In this document: positions 54,597-64,000 of the stretch, piece after piece
How positions within the stretch are numbered: the stretch's first letter is position 1
Layout of the letters: the number at the start of each line of letters is the position of its first letter
Source: Pseudobdellovibrio sp031428275
Lineage (GTDB): Bacteria > Bdellovibrionota > Bdellovibrionia > Bdellovibrionales > Bdellovibrionaceae
Direction of reading: 5' to 3'
DNA length: 64,000 nucleotides
NCBI GenBank assembly: GCA_031428275.1
Contig: JANPPC010000019.1
Span: forward strand, 1 to 64,000
The notes under the pieces: generated by a model
What the model was told of the DNA's origin: nothing
Databases searched by the model: none
Seen by the model: the letters and a program-made list of their open reading frames with translations, nothing else
Program-made: the position numbers and the translations under genes

Positions 54597-57500
54597 TTAT
54601 TTGTAAAATCCGCTAGTGCGATTGTGAAAATGGATTCGGCTTGCTTCAACATTCTTCAATACGTAAGCGCTTACGATATTTAAGCGTAAGGTCTTGTTGG
54701 TTTGATAGTTTATCTGATTGAAACCCACTAATAAAGGGCCCGCCTCTTGAATGGCCTGCTTCGCTTCTGTAACTAATCTTAGATCGTCACTAACTGTCAG
54801 TTTGTAGCCAGACGTATATACATCAGCCGCTACAGATCTCATCTCTAACAAATTTTGAGATTTATTTAAATGAAACTGAGCAATCTGTTCAGCAATAACA
54901 GAAACAGGCACAATGCCCAAGGGAAACGAAATTGCCGAGCCACGTGCATCATCAATATCACTGTGACCGAAAGTCGACATTCCACGTTTGATAAGCTCAG
55001 TCAGTATGTAATCATACACGGGTGCCGCATCACTATCGATGGCGTTAAAGAAAATACCGTAGCCTTCTAATTGCTCTAGGTTATAACGAGTTGTCATACC
55101 TAAAAGCGCTACAGCTTGCTTTTCTTCAGTCGTTTGATTGAAGTGTTTCAATACACGTAACGGAACTTGAAGTAACTGGTCTTTAGAAACGGTATCCAGA
55201 TTCAAAATACGTTTTGCTAAGGGGCCCATACGGTAAAGCGTGGCGTTAATATCGTAGTAATTTCTAAACGCGTAAACCTGCAAGTAGCTGCGATAGAACC
55301 AACGAATTTCCGAAGTGGCCGCCGATACACCCGTTGCATTTATCGCGTTTTGCACAAATTCAGATTCATTTTCAACAAACTTAATTAAATTAACTTTAGA
55401 ATTTCTATACAGCTCGGTGTTATCAACACCGTCGGCGATCAAGATATTTAAGTTAGGCCGGATCGCCGCTAGCGAAGCGGGTTTTAAACCCTGTTTTAAA
55501 TAGTGACCGGCACGTAGCATAAAATCAAATTCGTAAGCTGACACTGAATCGCCAGTGATGACGGTTCGGTATTGGGCATCGTTCGGTAATTGAAGCGCGA
55601 ACTGGCTATGCGAAATTTTTTCTTGCGAACGATTGGCGCGCAAGGTCTTCATAGTTTCGTGTACAAATTTCCAGTAAGCCGCTTCGTACTTGATGATTAG
55701 ATTTGTGTTGTTAATTTCTTGCGCAACTAATGGAAAGTAAGTTTGATTAAATTCTTGCATGCGTTTAAGCGCAGTCGCTACAAATTGCCGTGCCGATAGT
55801 TTAATCGTTTGAATACGCTTTTGTAGTTTAGGCATCTCAGTCGACGACGATTTTTTCAAAACGATTTGCATGGTGTCGAAGTATTGAAATAAATTAAAAA
55901 GATCGGAACGAATGCGCTCTAGCTGTTCAGAAATACGGTTGCTTGAAAAAAAGTATCCAGGCGTAAGCAAAGTGATCACCCCTGAACTGGTGTTCGTTTG
56001 TCCGTTAAATTCTTCGTTTAACGTGGGCATCGCACTACCCAACGTCGGCGAGTAAATCATTTCCGTTAGTGAGATATTACGTGCGGGTGGGTTAGCCGAG
56101 TTGGTACTTTTAGCTAAAACCTGTAAATCAGCCCATTCGGAAGCCGAATATTTAATTGATAAATGCTCGATTTCTTCGTTCAGCTTCGCCACTTTATCGA
56201 TCGTTAATAAATCAAACAATGTGGTTATGATGTCGTCCGTCGTTAAACCAGTTACATCGAAATAGCCGCTTTTAGCTGTCAATTCGACTGATTCTAAAAG
56301 TTCGATGGCGTTTAAAGCCGTTGTGTCTTCAGTAAAAGCTAATGGCGATTTCAGGGTTCCTAAAAATAAAGTTTGCACACAGCTAGAAAATTTAGGCGAC
56401 GGATCACGGTCGCAGTTGATTGACTGCAGTTCGTCTGTTGGCGCAACTCCCAAACGATTCAGTAGGGTAAAGATAATCATTGTGGTCGGGTAAACAATCG
56501 TTTTCTTGATTGTTTTATGTAAGTCAGTAACCTGAGACGAAAATTCATCGGCACGCTTGCTATCAACAGAAGACACTCTAACCAGTTGCGCAATTTTTTG
56601 TGCTTTTTCTGGTAAACTAATCGCTTCAATTGAAGATCTTGAAAAGCTTTGCTGAGCTTGTACGAAAAGACTTTTGGCTTCAATTTTAGTGTAGTCATTC
56701 AGTAAAGACTTCAAATCAATTTGTGCAAGTGTAACTAAATAAGCCACTTCCGCGCGAATGTATTGACGACCAACGCTAATCACTTTTTCAGAATCTAGGC
56801 CCGCGGCCGTAATAAAAGTTTCGCCTTGTTTGGTTGACCATCTTGAAGAATAAACTTGGTCAATCACGTAGAAATATTCGTCGCGTTCGATGCGGGTCAG
56901 GTCGAAAGTTGCAATCATTTTTGCACTAATCTGAGACATTTTAGAATCAAAACTGCCGGCCATTTTTTGTAAACGAGCTATTTCAGACTTCATTTCGGCA
57001 GATAAGTTTTTAGAGCCCTTTTCATATAGTACATAGCGGGCCGCTAGCTCGGTGTCAGTTTCTTTAATCGACTGAGTTAAATTTAGATCGCGAATCCAAT
57101 CTGTATTCGAGGTTCTTACTTTTCCTTCTTTTACTAAAGAAAGTAGCATATTTAAAGTTGAATTCACTTTAGTTAGCATAGATTGTTTTTCGTCGATAAT
57201 TTGCGACTGACCATTTTTTTGAGCCAAGGCTAGATCTTTTTCTACTTGTGATCGAAACTGTTTTGCATCTTTTAGAAAACTATCAACGGCTGCTTCGGGA
57301 AAATTTTGATTCTGTAAATCTAAGCCAATAAAAAAGTATTTATATTTTTTATCGATAGAAGACTGCGATTCACCTAATTGGCGAAGCAATTCGGCGCCTT
57401 GCGGAGTAGTTCTGAAAGTATTTACGGTTGTGCATGATTTTAAGTTATCACTGCATAGGCCGTCAACTAACCCCGATAGCTTTACCCAGAATGATTTGAC

Positions 57501-57842
57501 CATAGCCAAATCAGGCGTGGTTTTTTGCGCGCGCAATGCAGCGGCTGAGACCTGGTCAATGAAGGCTTGAAAATCTGTCGAAGTCGTCATTCGCTTATTT
57601 TGCCAGTGGCTTAAAGTGAAGAATATTTGATCGGCTTTTTCTAAAACAGCTTGGTCATTCGTTTCAGCGCGTAAAGATTTAATTTCTGTGATGATTGCTG
57701 AATCGGCGGCACCAGCAGCTGACGTTTCAATTAGAATTTCGGTCTTCGAAGTTGGTCCGTCATGAATTTTATTCGGTGCCAGCGTTCCACCGCAGCCAAC
57801 CAAAAGTAAGGCCGATAAGATAAGGCTTAGATTAAATTTCAA
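54597..57842 (-). CDS. Giant lipoprotein, last gene of the lipoprotein-barrel cassette
   Basis: A 1081-residue lipoprotein. Start chosen at a TTG at 57842 because GGGG lies six bases upstream and it gives an ideal signal (MKFNLSLILSALLLVGCGG; Cys17). The ATG at 57878 would add 12 charged or polar residues. The rest is mostly helical, with no recognised domain. It is a distant paralogue of the lipoprotein at 58668-62015: CSDNLKSC here pairs with CSIDMKGC there, YFYVIDQVY with YFFMVDRLY. Outer-membrane anchored and probably periplasmic or surface-exposed. Overlaps the preceding barrel gene by 11 bases. Confidence 0.72.
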   Translation of the reverse strand: MKFNLSLILSALLLVGCGGTLAPNKIHDGPTSKTEILIETSAAGAADSAIITEIKSLRAETNDQAVLEKADQIFFTLSHWQNKRMTTSTDFQAFIDQVSAAALRAQKTTPDLAMVKSFWVKLSGLVDGLCSDNLKSCTTVNTFRTTPQGAELLRQLGESQSSIDKKYKYFFIGLDLQNQNFPEAAVDSFLKDAKQFRSQVEKDLALAQKNGQSQIIDEKQSMLTKVNSTLNMLLSLVKEGKVRTSNTDWIRDLNLTQSIKETDTELAARYVLYEKGSKNLSAEMKSEIARLQKMAGSFDSKMSQISAKMIATFDLTRIERDEYFYVIDQVYSSRWSTKQGETFITAAGLDSEKVISVGRQYIRAEVAYLVTLAQIDLKSLLNDYTKIEAKSLFVQAQQSFSRSSIEAISLPEKAQKIAQLVRVSSVDSKRADEFSSQVTDLHKTIKKTIVYPTTMIIFTLLNRLGVAPTDELQSINCDRDPSPKFSSCVQTLFLGTLKSPLAFTEDTTALNAIELLESVELTAKSGYFDVTGLTTDDIITTLFDLLTIDKVAKLNEEIEHLSIKYSASEWADLQVLAKSTNSANPPARNISLTEMIYSPTLGSAMPTLNEEFNGQTNTSSGVITLLTPGYFFSSNRISEQLERIRSDLFNLFQYFDTMQIVLKKSSSTEMPKLQKRIQTIKLSARQFVATALKRMQEFNQTYFPLVAQEINNTNLIIKYEAAYWKFVHETMKTLRANRSQEKISHSQFALQLPNDAQYRTVITGDSVSAYEFDFMLRAGHYLKQGLKPASLAAIRPNLNILIADGVDNTELYRNSKVNLIKFVENESEFVQNAINATGVSAATSEIRWFYRSYLQVYAFRNYYDINATLYRMGPLAKRILNLDTVSKDQLLQVPLRVLKHFNQTTEEKQAVALLGMTTRYNLEQLEGYGIFFNAIDSDAAPVYDYILTELIKRGMSTFGHSDIDDARGSAISFPLGIVPVSVIAEQIAQFHLNKSQNLLEMRSVAADVYTSGYKLTVSDDLRLVTEAKQAIQEAGPLLVGFNQINYQTNKTLRLNIVSAYVLKNVEASRIHFHNRTSGFYK

Positions 57843-58677
57843 AATTGACCCCAAACTTGAATACTCGACGCGTATCATCTAGGTAAAGAAAACGGTAATT
57901 TTCATTCTCATCATAGTTTCCAAGTAAGTAAGATAGACTAGCGGCCCAGTTAGAGCCTTTATAGCGAATAAATTCACTGGTCGAAGTGCGAAGCTGGTTT
58001 TCATTATTCATAAAATGCACGCTTTTCACTACGCCTTTTGCGCCAATACTAAAACCCGCACCGATAACATAGTTTATTCCCAGCGAATAGACCGTTACAT
58101 TATCTGTATTTGTTTCTAACGTAGATGTCGACTCTGCGTAGCTATTAATGATAGCCGAGAAAGCAATTGTGTTTACAACGCTTAAAGATCCATTAAAAAA
58201 CGGAACGGCCAAGCTAGCGGCTGAATCAATCACTGATTTATAACCTTCCATTTGGCTTTCGTAACCCGTCGGTAAGTTTTCCGTAAAGGCTAAAACAAGT
58301 TTTGAACTGCCGAATACTTTTTGTCCGTAAGAAAAGCCAATAGCAATATCGTTCCAAATCGGATTCGATTCTTGTTTACGAATGTTATTTCCGTCAGCGT
58401 AAGCCAGTAAACCAGATCCGATGCTTAGGCCGGCTTCACCGTTACCAATTTTACCCAAAGAATAGCTTAATTCAGCATCTAAAGAATTTTCATAAACACG
58501 GTTACTATTTTCATTAGCTAGGTTTGTTGAAACCCCGTAACCCAAGCCGATAGACCAGTTGCGGGCCTTCGTAGTGATCGGTGCAACTTGCTTCACTTTT
58601 GTAACAGACTTCTGCGGCGTCATTTGGCCGAAGGCTGAAGTCGTTAGTAAAAAAGTTAAAGCAAATATTAATCGCAT
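57832..58677 (-). CDS. Outer-membrane beta-barrel between two giant lipoproteins
   Basis: A 281-residue exported protein: signal peptide MRLIFALTFLLTTSAFG, then repeated amphipathic strands and a terminal VFKFGVNFEI consistent with an outer-membrane barrel. No family recognised beyond OMP-like. It overlaps the flanking lipoprotein genes by 10 and 11 bases, so the three proteins are made in a fixed order and probably act together. Confidence 0.75.
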   Translation of the reverse strand: MRLIFALTFLLTTSAFGQMTPQKSVTKVKQVAPITTKARNWSIGLGYGVSTNLANENSNRVYENSLDAELSYSLGKIGNGEAGLSIGSGLLAYADGNNIRKQESNPIWNDIAIGFSYGQKVFGSSKLVLAFTENLPTGYESQMEGYKSVIDSAASLAVPFFNGSLSVVNTIAFSAIINSYAESTSTLETNTDNVTVYSLGINYVIGAGFSIGAKGVVKSVHFMNNENQLRTSTSEFIRYKGSNWAASLSYLLGNYDENENYRFLYLDDTRRVFKFGVNFEI

Positions 58678-61600
58678 TTTACATTCTTTGGTAAGTTTTG
58701 AAATTCACAAGCCGTTTTCTTAACGCGGAAGTCAGTCATTAAACCTTTAACATCACGAATACGACGAGAGTCTAACAAAATTGAATCTCCGCCATCAATT
58801 AACTTCGTCGTGTAAGTTGATGTGGCCGCATCATCTAAGCGATAAGTGATTTTTAATGTGTCGCTATTAAACGATTTTTCCGCGGTTTTAACTGATGTTT
58901 CAAAATCTTTAACAATATTTTCGCTACGTTTAACGATTTCGGTGTAACGCGCCTTCATCGAATTTAAAACCTGATCTGGTACCGGAAATAGAAAGCGGCC
59001 GATCTCTTTTGAAGAAACATAGTACTGCGTTGCTAGATCTAACATCGGTTTTACTTCAGAAGCTTCGCGGTAGTAATTGTCTAAAATGCCTTTAAATTCA
59101 TTATCTGAAGTTTGAAATAGAATACCGTTTACTTTTTCACGTGCAATGCGGTCGCGGCGGCCCATTTTAAGCAACCAAAGTTTTTCAGCATCAGTGATAT
59201 TTAAGTACTGCGCCATTTCGATCGCCTCTGATATAATTTCAGACGCGGTCACAGAGTTTTTTGCGTTATTTTGCAAGTTTGAATCAAAGCCCATTTTATA
59301 CAAAGACACCATCGTTGTTAGCTTTTCTTTCCAACCTTCAACTGAAGCTGAAACTTGTAACCAACGTAATGTGTTTGATCCCTGTGAACTTAGCAGGCTC
59401 ATCCCCGCATTCACGAACTCGTTCTTTGAAATCATTTGATTGGTCGCAGGATTCATAAAGTTAACTTTTTGCAAACTACTACGTAATGAATCTTGTTCAG
59501 ATTTGTCCGGAGTCACGAAATTAACAAATGGCTTCAACTGCTGAGATGTTTTTGCTAAGCGGTTTAGCAAACTTAAAGTTGAATAAGTATAGCTGCTATC
59601 GGCGATGCTATTTAAGTTTTCTAAACCCAGTTTTGCCGCTGACGCTTCTATTTGTGCTTTTTTATCAGGGCCGCTTAAAGCGTTTAAAACAACTAATTCG
59701 TCGTAAACTTGTTCAAGATGTTTAATTTCGCTTGTGAATAAAACGGATTGGCGCTCGCGCTCAATGCGAGTGGCCGTATTTAAACACTTTGAAACCGCTT
59801 TGTGCTGGGCAACCATTCTGATTAAAAAATCCTGTTTTCGCTTTTCTAAACCATCGATTTCGGCCTGCAGTTCAGCTTTGACTTGTTTTAAGTCCGCGGG
59901 TGCATTGGCTAAGTTACTTAAGTTGTATTGCAAAACATCCATCATCGAGCGCAATTGAACCAAGCGACTTTCTAACGAAAGTCGAATTTCGTTAAATTTT
60001 CTAAGTGGGCCTGACGCTGCGTACAAGGCATGAATATTAGTAAGCATACCTTGATTTTCGTTCCCGAAAATTGCGAAGTTTTGTAACTCAGTTAACTTCA
60101 CAAGTACGCTGTAGTCTTTATTTCCTTGAGATTCACTAGCGCAGTTTTGTAAAAAATTATCGTAGTCAGAATTAGAAGTTAAATCGCTTAATTTTTTATG
60201 AGCTTCGTCTAGGACAAGCATGTCGATTTGTGCGGTTTTCTGTAAAGCCTTTTTGAAGAATGAAACGCGGTCAACCACCGGTAAACCGTTATCACCCGGA
60301 ATTTTTGCGAAAGTTTCGAACGAACCCGTATTTAAAGCGTAGTGAAATGCGTAGATTAATTCGATTTTATTTAAAGTTTCGGTTGTACCGCCGAATAAAA
60401 ACCAAGGTTTAGTCAATTGGCCGTCTAGTAATTGATTCATTACAGTTGCCGGATCAACTGATACTTCGCCGCCCCACCAAGTAGTAAAGGTAACTGAAGA
60501 TTTTGTATCTAACATAAAGTAGCTCATTAAAAGCATGTTCGGATAGACAGACAAAAAAGTCGCGTTACGTTTAACGGTATCGATCATCAATTGAACCTCT
60601 TTAAGGTCTTCTGAATTTTCTTTTGTACTGTTTAGCTGTTGGCTAACGAAAATAGAAATGTTTTCCATACGCGAAAAAGTTGAATTCCACTGTTTAGTCA
60701 GTGATTCGCTTTCTTGTACAACTTGTTTAAACATCGTTTCGCTTGAATTATTACGGCGCATGAAAATTTCGGCCAGGTATTGATTTGTTTCAAAAATGCG
60801 TCTTAAAAATTCAATTTTTGTGTAGAAATCAACCACCGAAAGTAAGGCTTTCGCATCTTTTTTAGATCCATTCCAAAAGCTAGCGGCTTCTTCGATACCC
60901 AAATGTCCGCGGTACAAGCGATCAACCATAAAAAAGTATTCGTTGTAGAATTCAGATTTGTCGGCAATTGAAATATCTAGATTTAAACCCTTAAAAATTC
61001 CTGAAGAACGGGCATCTGTTTTCAATTGATTAACGATCATTTTAAACGACGGACCGGCTTTATCAGCTTGCGCCTGAGATTCATCAATCGTTGCTTTAAC
61101 GTCTGCGCGTAAGGCAGTCTGGTCAGCATTGTATAAGTAATTAGAAGCAGCAAAACTAAACATTTTCTGTGCGCCGAACGGAAATGAATTCGGATTTAAT
61201 CTAGAATACTTCCATGGTTTGAAGTCTTGCACGAAAGCGGTGAAACGTTCATCATTTGCGTTCGCCGCGTACTGGGCAATGATATTCTCAAAAATAGTTC
61301 CGTGATTACGAAACTTTGTTAGGTCGCCCGATTTTAATAATAAATCGCCGTACTGTTTCGCGCGCTTGATGTAAAGAAACTCAGTTTCTGCATTACGAGT
61401 ATAATTATTAACGTCGAAAGTTAATGATAATAAGTTGTAATAACGTTTTAAATTAATCGAGCAGTCAGTTTTGCACTCGCTGTCTATTTTTTTATCTAAA
61501 TTACTAGCGATTAATTGCAATACTTTAGAAGAACGTGAATCTGTTTTTAAGAAAGCGTAATTTAAGCAACCTTTCATGTCGATTGAGCAGCCTGCAAGCG

Positions 61601-62015
61601 CCATTTTTTCGTACTTGTCCATGTACGTCTGAAGTTCAGCCGACTGTGGTGCGATTTGCGCTAAACTAATAAGAGCGTAGTTATAGTACGTTAATGCTTT
61701 TCTGGTTTCGTCTTTTTTATTAGCGTGAACATTCATCATGGTTTCGGCATTTATAGCTCGTGCTTCAAGAGATGAAAGCTCTTTGGTTAAGTCGGCAACT
61801 GACTTTGCGTTATTAATATTTGTCGAAATTTCAGAAAGTTCGGCTTTTTTCGTTTGGGTCGAAATGGTCGTTTCAGTTGATTTATCTTCTGATTCAATTG
61901 TTAACGATGTGACGCGGGCTGCTTCATCTGCGTCACGGCCAGCCTTCTTGAAGTTACAAGAAGTGAATCCAGAAACTGTAATTGTAAGAATCAATAACTT
62001 ACTGATATTTTTCAC
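58668..62015 (-). CDS. Giant lipoprotein of the metalloprotease cassette
   Basis: A 1115-residue lipoprotein with lipobox GFTSC (Cys20, Asn at +2). Largely helical with long charged stretches; near the middle a Glu/Lys-rich coiled coil (NAPADLKQVKAELQAEIDGL). Two cysteine pairs, CSIDMKGC and CKTDC, lie early in the protein. No domain recognised. It is a distant paralogue of the lipoprotein at 54597-57842, aligned by the CSxDxKxC and YFxxxDxxY blocks. It starts seven bases after the metalloprotease gene. Confidence 0.73.
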   Translation of the reverse strand: MKNISKLLILTITVSGFTSCNFKKAGRDADEAARVTSLTIESEDKSTETTISTQTKKAELSEISTNINNAKSVADLTKELSSLEARAINAETMMNVHANKKDETRKALTYYNYALISLAQIAPQSAELQTYMDKYEKMALAGCSIDMKGCLNYAFLKTDSRSSKVLQLIASNLDKKIDSECKTDCSINLKRYYNLLSLTFDVNNYTRNAETEFLYIKRAKQYGDLLLKSGDLTKFRNHGTIFENIIAQYAANANDERFTAFVQDFKPWKYSRLNPNSFPFGAQKMFSFAASNYLYNADQTALRADVKATIDESQAQADKAGPSFKMIVNQLKTDARSSGIFKGLNLDISIADKSEFYNEYFFMVDRLYRGHLGIEEAASFWNGSKKDAKALLSVVDFYTKIEFLRRIFETNQYLAEIFMRRNNSSETMFKQVVQESESLTKQWNSTFSRMENISIFVSQQLNSTKENSEDLKEVQLMIDTVKRNATFLSVYPNMLLMSYFMLDTKSSVTFTTWWGGEVSVDPATVMNQLLDGQLTKPWFLFGGTTETLNKIELIYAFHYALNTGSFETFAKIPGDNGLPVVDRVSFFKKALQKTAQIDMLVLDEAHKKLSDLTSNSDYDNFLQNCASESQGNKDYSVLVKLTELQNFAIFGNENQGMLTNIHALYAASGPLRKFNEIRLSLESRLVQLRSMMDVLQYNLSNLANAPADLKQVKAELQAEIDGLEKRKQDFLIRMVAQHKAVSKCLNTATRIERERQSVLFTSEIKHLEQVYDELVVLNALSGPDKKAQIEASAAKLGLENLNSIADSSYTYSTLSLLNRLAKTSQQLKPFVNFVTPDKSEQDSLRSSLQKVNFMNPATNQMISKNEFVNAGMSLLSSQGSNTLRWLQVSASVEGWKEKLTTMVSLYKMGFDSNLQNNAKNSVTASEIISEAIEMAQYLNITDAEKLWLLKMGRRDRIAREKVNGILFQTSDNEFKGILDNYYREASEVKPMLDLATQYYVSSKEIGRFLFPVPDQVLNSMKARYTEIVKRSENIVKDFETSVKTAEKSFNSDTLKITYRLDDAATSTYTTKLIDGGDSILLDSRRIRDVKGLMTDFRVKKTACEFQNLPKNVKCD

Positions 62016-62022
62016 ACATCAC

Positions 62023-64000
62023 CTATTTCTGGATATAGTCCATAACTTCTGGTAGCCAAAATCCGTTGATCACTGCAGCTGAAGAAATTATAAGACCAAG
62101 GCCACGAACGGTTTCAAGACAGGTTTCTGGTTTTGGTTTCGCATCGTAGCTCATATCATTATAATACGTGTTAAACGCCTTATCGACTGAGTCTAAAAAT
62201 TCTTTGCGTTCGCCGCGCGCTAAGCCAGTTGTCATTTTAAAACCTTCAAACTTTGGTTCTGACGTTGTAAAAAATTTTGATAAACCATTATTTACTCCGT
62301 TCGTTCCTAAGACACATGCATCGATCAAGCGATCATTTAATTCTTTAAGATCAATCTTCACGCTGTATTTCGAAAGCGGATCAGATGTCTCACGTGCATA
62401 ATCTAACTTATATGCAAGAACGTAACCTTCGGTATCAGAGTAAGGACTAAATCGAGTAAAAGGGTATAAGAACATATTAGGCGTGTTCACAACGACTAAA
62501 CCGTTCGGTAACAGATACGCATTTGTTAAAGGCGTGCTTTTATTCGTATTAAAATCATACACTTCGCCTTCGAAGCGATCGACAAAGTTAGTCGTGCCTT
62601 CCTTTTTTCGGCCCTTTAAAATGACGGCCACGGCGCTGAATTCGAATTTACCTTGGCTACGAATTCTTTCGATGTATTGTGGCGGAAACAGGGCCGCGTC
62701 GTTATTTCCGGTCGTGCTCATTTGATTGAACCATCCCATCGATACGATTGAATTACCCATGCTGGTCGTCTCATTTTGACCAAGGCTGGCAAAGCGCAAG
62801 TTGTTCTTCACGTTTGCTGCAATAATCTGCGTGTACTCTTTTGGATATAACGAGCTGTAAGCAAATTTATAATTAGGGTCGTCAAATAATGGAACACTCC
62901 ACATGCCGAAGTCTGCTAGCCAAGGAACACCGGTCGTTAAAGCATACAGGGCAGATATTTTAATGGGTTGCATCGTCATTTCTGTCCACGAGCCCGCCAC
63001 CCGAGACCAGTCACGGTCAGCATCGCCGCCATTCATACCGCCCGGAGAGAATCTTTCTGAAACATCTTTCTTTGTAAAGTCGGGTCCCGTTTTAGAAACT
63101 AAGTTTTTATACTCTTCAAGGGCTAAAGCATTTGCTTGGCAAAGCTCTTTTAGTTGAGGTTTGTCGGTAAAAATTTTATTTAAGGCAACATTTTCTGTTT
63201 TTCCAGAAACGCAAGCCGACGAGAATTCAAGTAAAGCTTCTTCGTTATTACGAATCTGCTCGATCTCTTTTTTGTAGTACAGACGCATGTAATCGTAAAA
63301 TAAACGAACGCGTCCCATCGTACGTAATGAGCTATTCCAAAGACTTCCTTCGACACACTCGGGGCAACCGCCTTTAGCGTCTGTGAAAGCAAACTGATTC
63401 TGAATCATCGTGTCTTTTAAATCTGAAAAGTAGTTCGTTACAATTGTTTTTGCATCGTAACCACGATCGAAGCGGTTACAGAAGGGGTCAAACGAATAAC
63501 TGGCTTCGATATCATTACACTGCGGAAAGTATGATGTTTTGTATCCTTCTTTACCAGAAGGTGCATCGGGGATAATTCCGTTCTTAGGAAGTTCTTGAAA
63601 GGTAAAATCAGCATCGCCGGTCTTATAAGTCGCGTATTCTTGTTTATAAAGAAAACGCAGAACCAATAAGTCTTGTGGGCCAGGTAGGATATTTCGTTTG
63701 TAATCTGCGATTTCGGCCCGCGGGCTTCTGTAACCCATGACAGAAGTATAATTTGCAAAGCCATTCTTCGCACCATGAGCCAAATTTTCGTAAACTGAAT
63801 CTGGCACTGTGCCCTTAACCGGTAGAATATTTTCTTTGAACTGGTGACCTAAACCTAAGAAATGGCCGAACTCGTGCGTGACTAATTCTTTGATGACGTG
63901 ACGTAATACTTTTTTGTCGTCGAATAGCGACGCAGGCATTTCGGAAGCTGCTTGGGCCCAACCGGCACCGACGTCCGCAAATGTACGACCAGAACAAAAT
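62023..64000 (-). CDS. Zinc metalloprotease, 5' end beyond the window
   Basis: At least 658 codons are visible; the frame stays open to the right edge, so the start and any signal peptide are missing. The zinc site is VTHEFGHFLGLGH, the HExxHxxGxxH metzincin form, with a later Met-turn candidate TSVMGYRSPRAEI followed by GPQDLLVLRFLY. The preceding GWAQAASEMPASL resembles the edge strand region. Cysteines (CPEC, PQC, PFC) suggest an extracytoplasmic protein. Related to large M10/DUF-type secreted zinc proteases, but I cannot assign the subfamily. First visible gene of the cassette with two giant lipoproteins and a barrel. Confidence 0.82.
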   Translation of the reverse strand, partial: FCSGRTFADVGAGWAQAASEMPASLFDDKKVLRHVIKELVTHEFGHFLGLGHQFKENILPVKGTVPDSVYENLAHGAKNGFANYTSVMGYRSPRAEIADYKRNILPGPQDLLVLRFLYKQEYATYKTGDADFTFQELPKNGIIPDAPSGKEGYKTSYFPQCNDIEASYSFDPFCNRFDRGYDAKTIVTNYFSDLKDTMIQNQFAFTDAKGGCPECVEGSLWNSSLRTMGRVRLFYDYMRLYYKKEIEQIRNNEEALLEFSSACVSGKTENVALNKIFTDKPQLKELCQANALALEEYKNLVSKTGPDFTKKDVSERFSPGGMNGGDADRDWSRVAGSWTEMTMQPIKISALYALTTGVPWLADFGMWSVPLFDDPNYKFAYSSLYPKEYTQIIAANVKNNLRFASLGQNETTSMGNSIVSMGWFNQMSTTGNNDAALFPPQYIERIRSQGKFEFSAVAVILKGRKKEGTTNFVDRFEGEVYDFNTNKSTPLTNAYLLPNGLVVVNTPNMFLYPFTRFSPYSDTEGYVLAYKLDYARETSDPLSKYSVKIDLKELNDRLIDACVLGTNGVNNGLSKFFTTSEPKFEGFKMTTGLARGERKEFLDSVDKAFNTYYNDMSYDAKPKPETCLETVRGLGLIISSAAVINGFWLPEVMDYIQK

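Overview
The window looks like chromosomal DNA of a Bdellovibrionota-type (Bdellovibrio-like, diderm, meso-DAP peptidoglycan) bacterium of moderate GC. The evidence is a nearly complete dcw (division and cell wall) cluster, many signal-peptide and lipobox proteins, outer-membrane beta-barrels, frequent TTG/GTG starts, an FtsI with a PASTA tail, and a PEGA-domain Ser/Thr kinase. No mobile element, tRNA, rRNA or CRISPR array is visible. The taxonomic call is an inference from gene content.

Left part (1-9322): the 3' part of a large Ig-like/NHL-repeat surface protein broken by an in-frame stop; then, all on the minus strand, a secreted M14 zinc carboxypeptidase, a PilZ protein, the nucleotide genes thyA-folA, an outer-membrane protein, hpt, an unusual uracil-phosphoribosyltransferase-like protein and a zinc-ribbon membrane protein.

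Centre (9360-34172): the dcw cluster in canonical order: rsmH-ftsL-ftsI / murE-murF / mraY-murD-ftsW-murG-murC-murB-ftsQ-ftsA-ftsZ, followed by an lpxH-like gene. It is broken by two islands. The first (12677-15837) is an antisense block of an ABC exporter (two permeases and an ATPase) with a serine esterase. The second (18806-22190) holds a decayed antisense gene, a plus-strand type III polyketide synthase-membrane protein-methyltransferase operon, and antisense queF. No mraZ precedes rsmH and no ddl lies between murB and ftsQ. The ftsI N-terminus appears to be out of frame by one base.

Right part (34162-64000): a beta-barrel protein; recN-nadK-M3 oligopeptidase; two small exported proteins, one with a nine-base homopolymer that breaks its signal peptide; an acyl-CoA synthetase and a PEGA Ser/Thr kinase; coaE; an outer-membrane barrel-lipoprotein-barrel trio running into an AddB-like/AddA-like nuclease-helicase pair and a HAMP-only membrane protein. 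Last comes a minus-strand cassette of a large metalloprotease (cut by the window edge), a giant lipoprotein, a beta-barrel and a second giant lipoprotein that is a distant paralogue of the first. This cassette is the best candidate for an undescribed envelope or secretion system.

Three single-lesion breaks (position 496, start of ftsI, T9 tract at 40092) sit in otherwise intact reading frames. They could be assembly errors, true mutations or, for the homopolymer, phase variation. The gene at 18806-19202 carries two lesions and is more convincingly dead.
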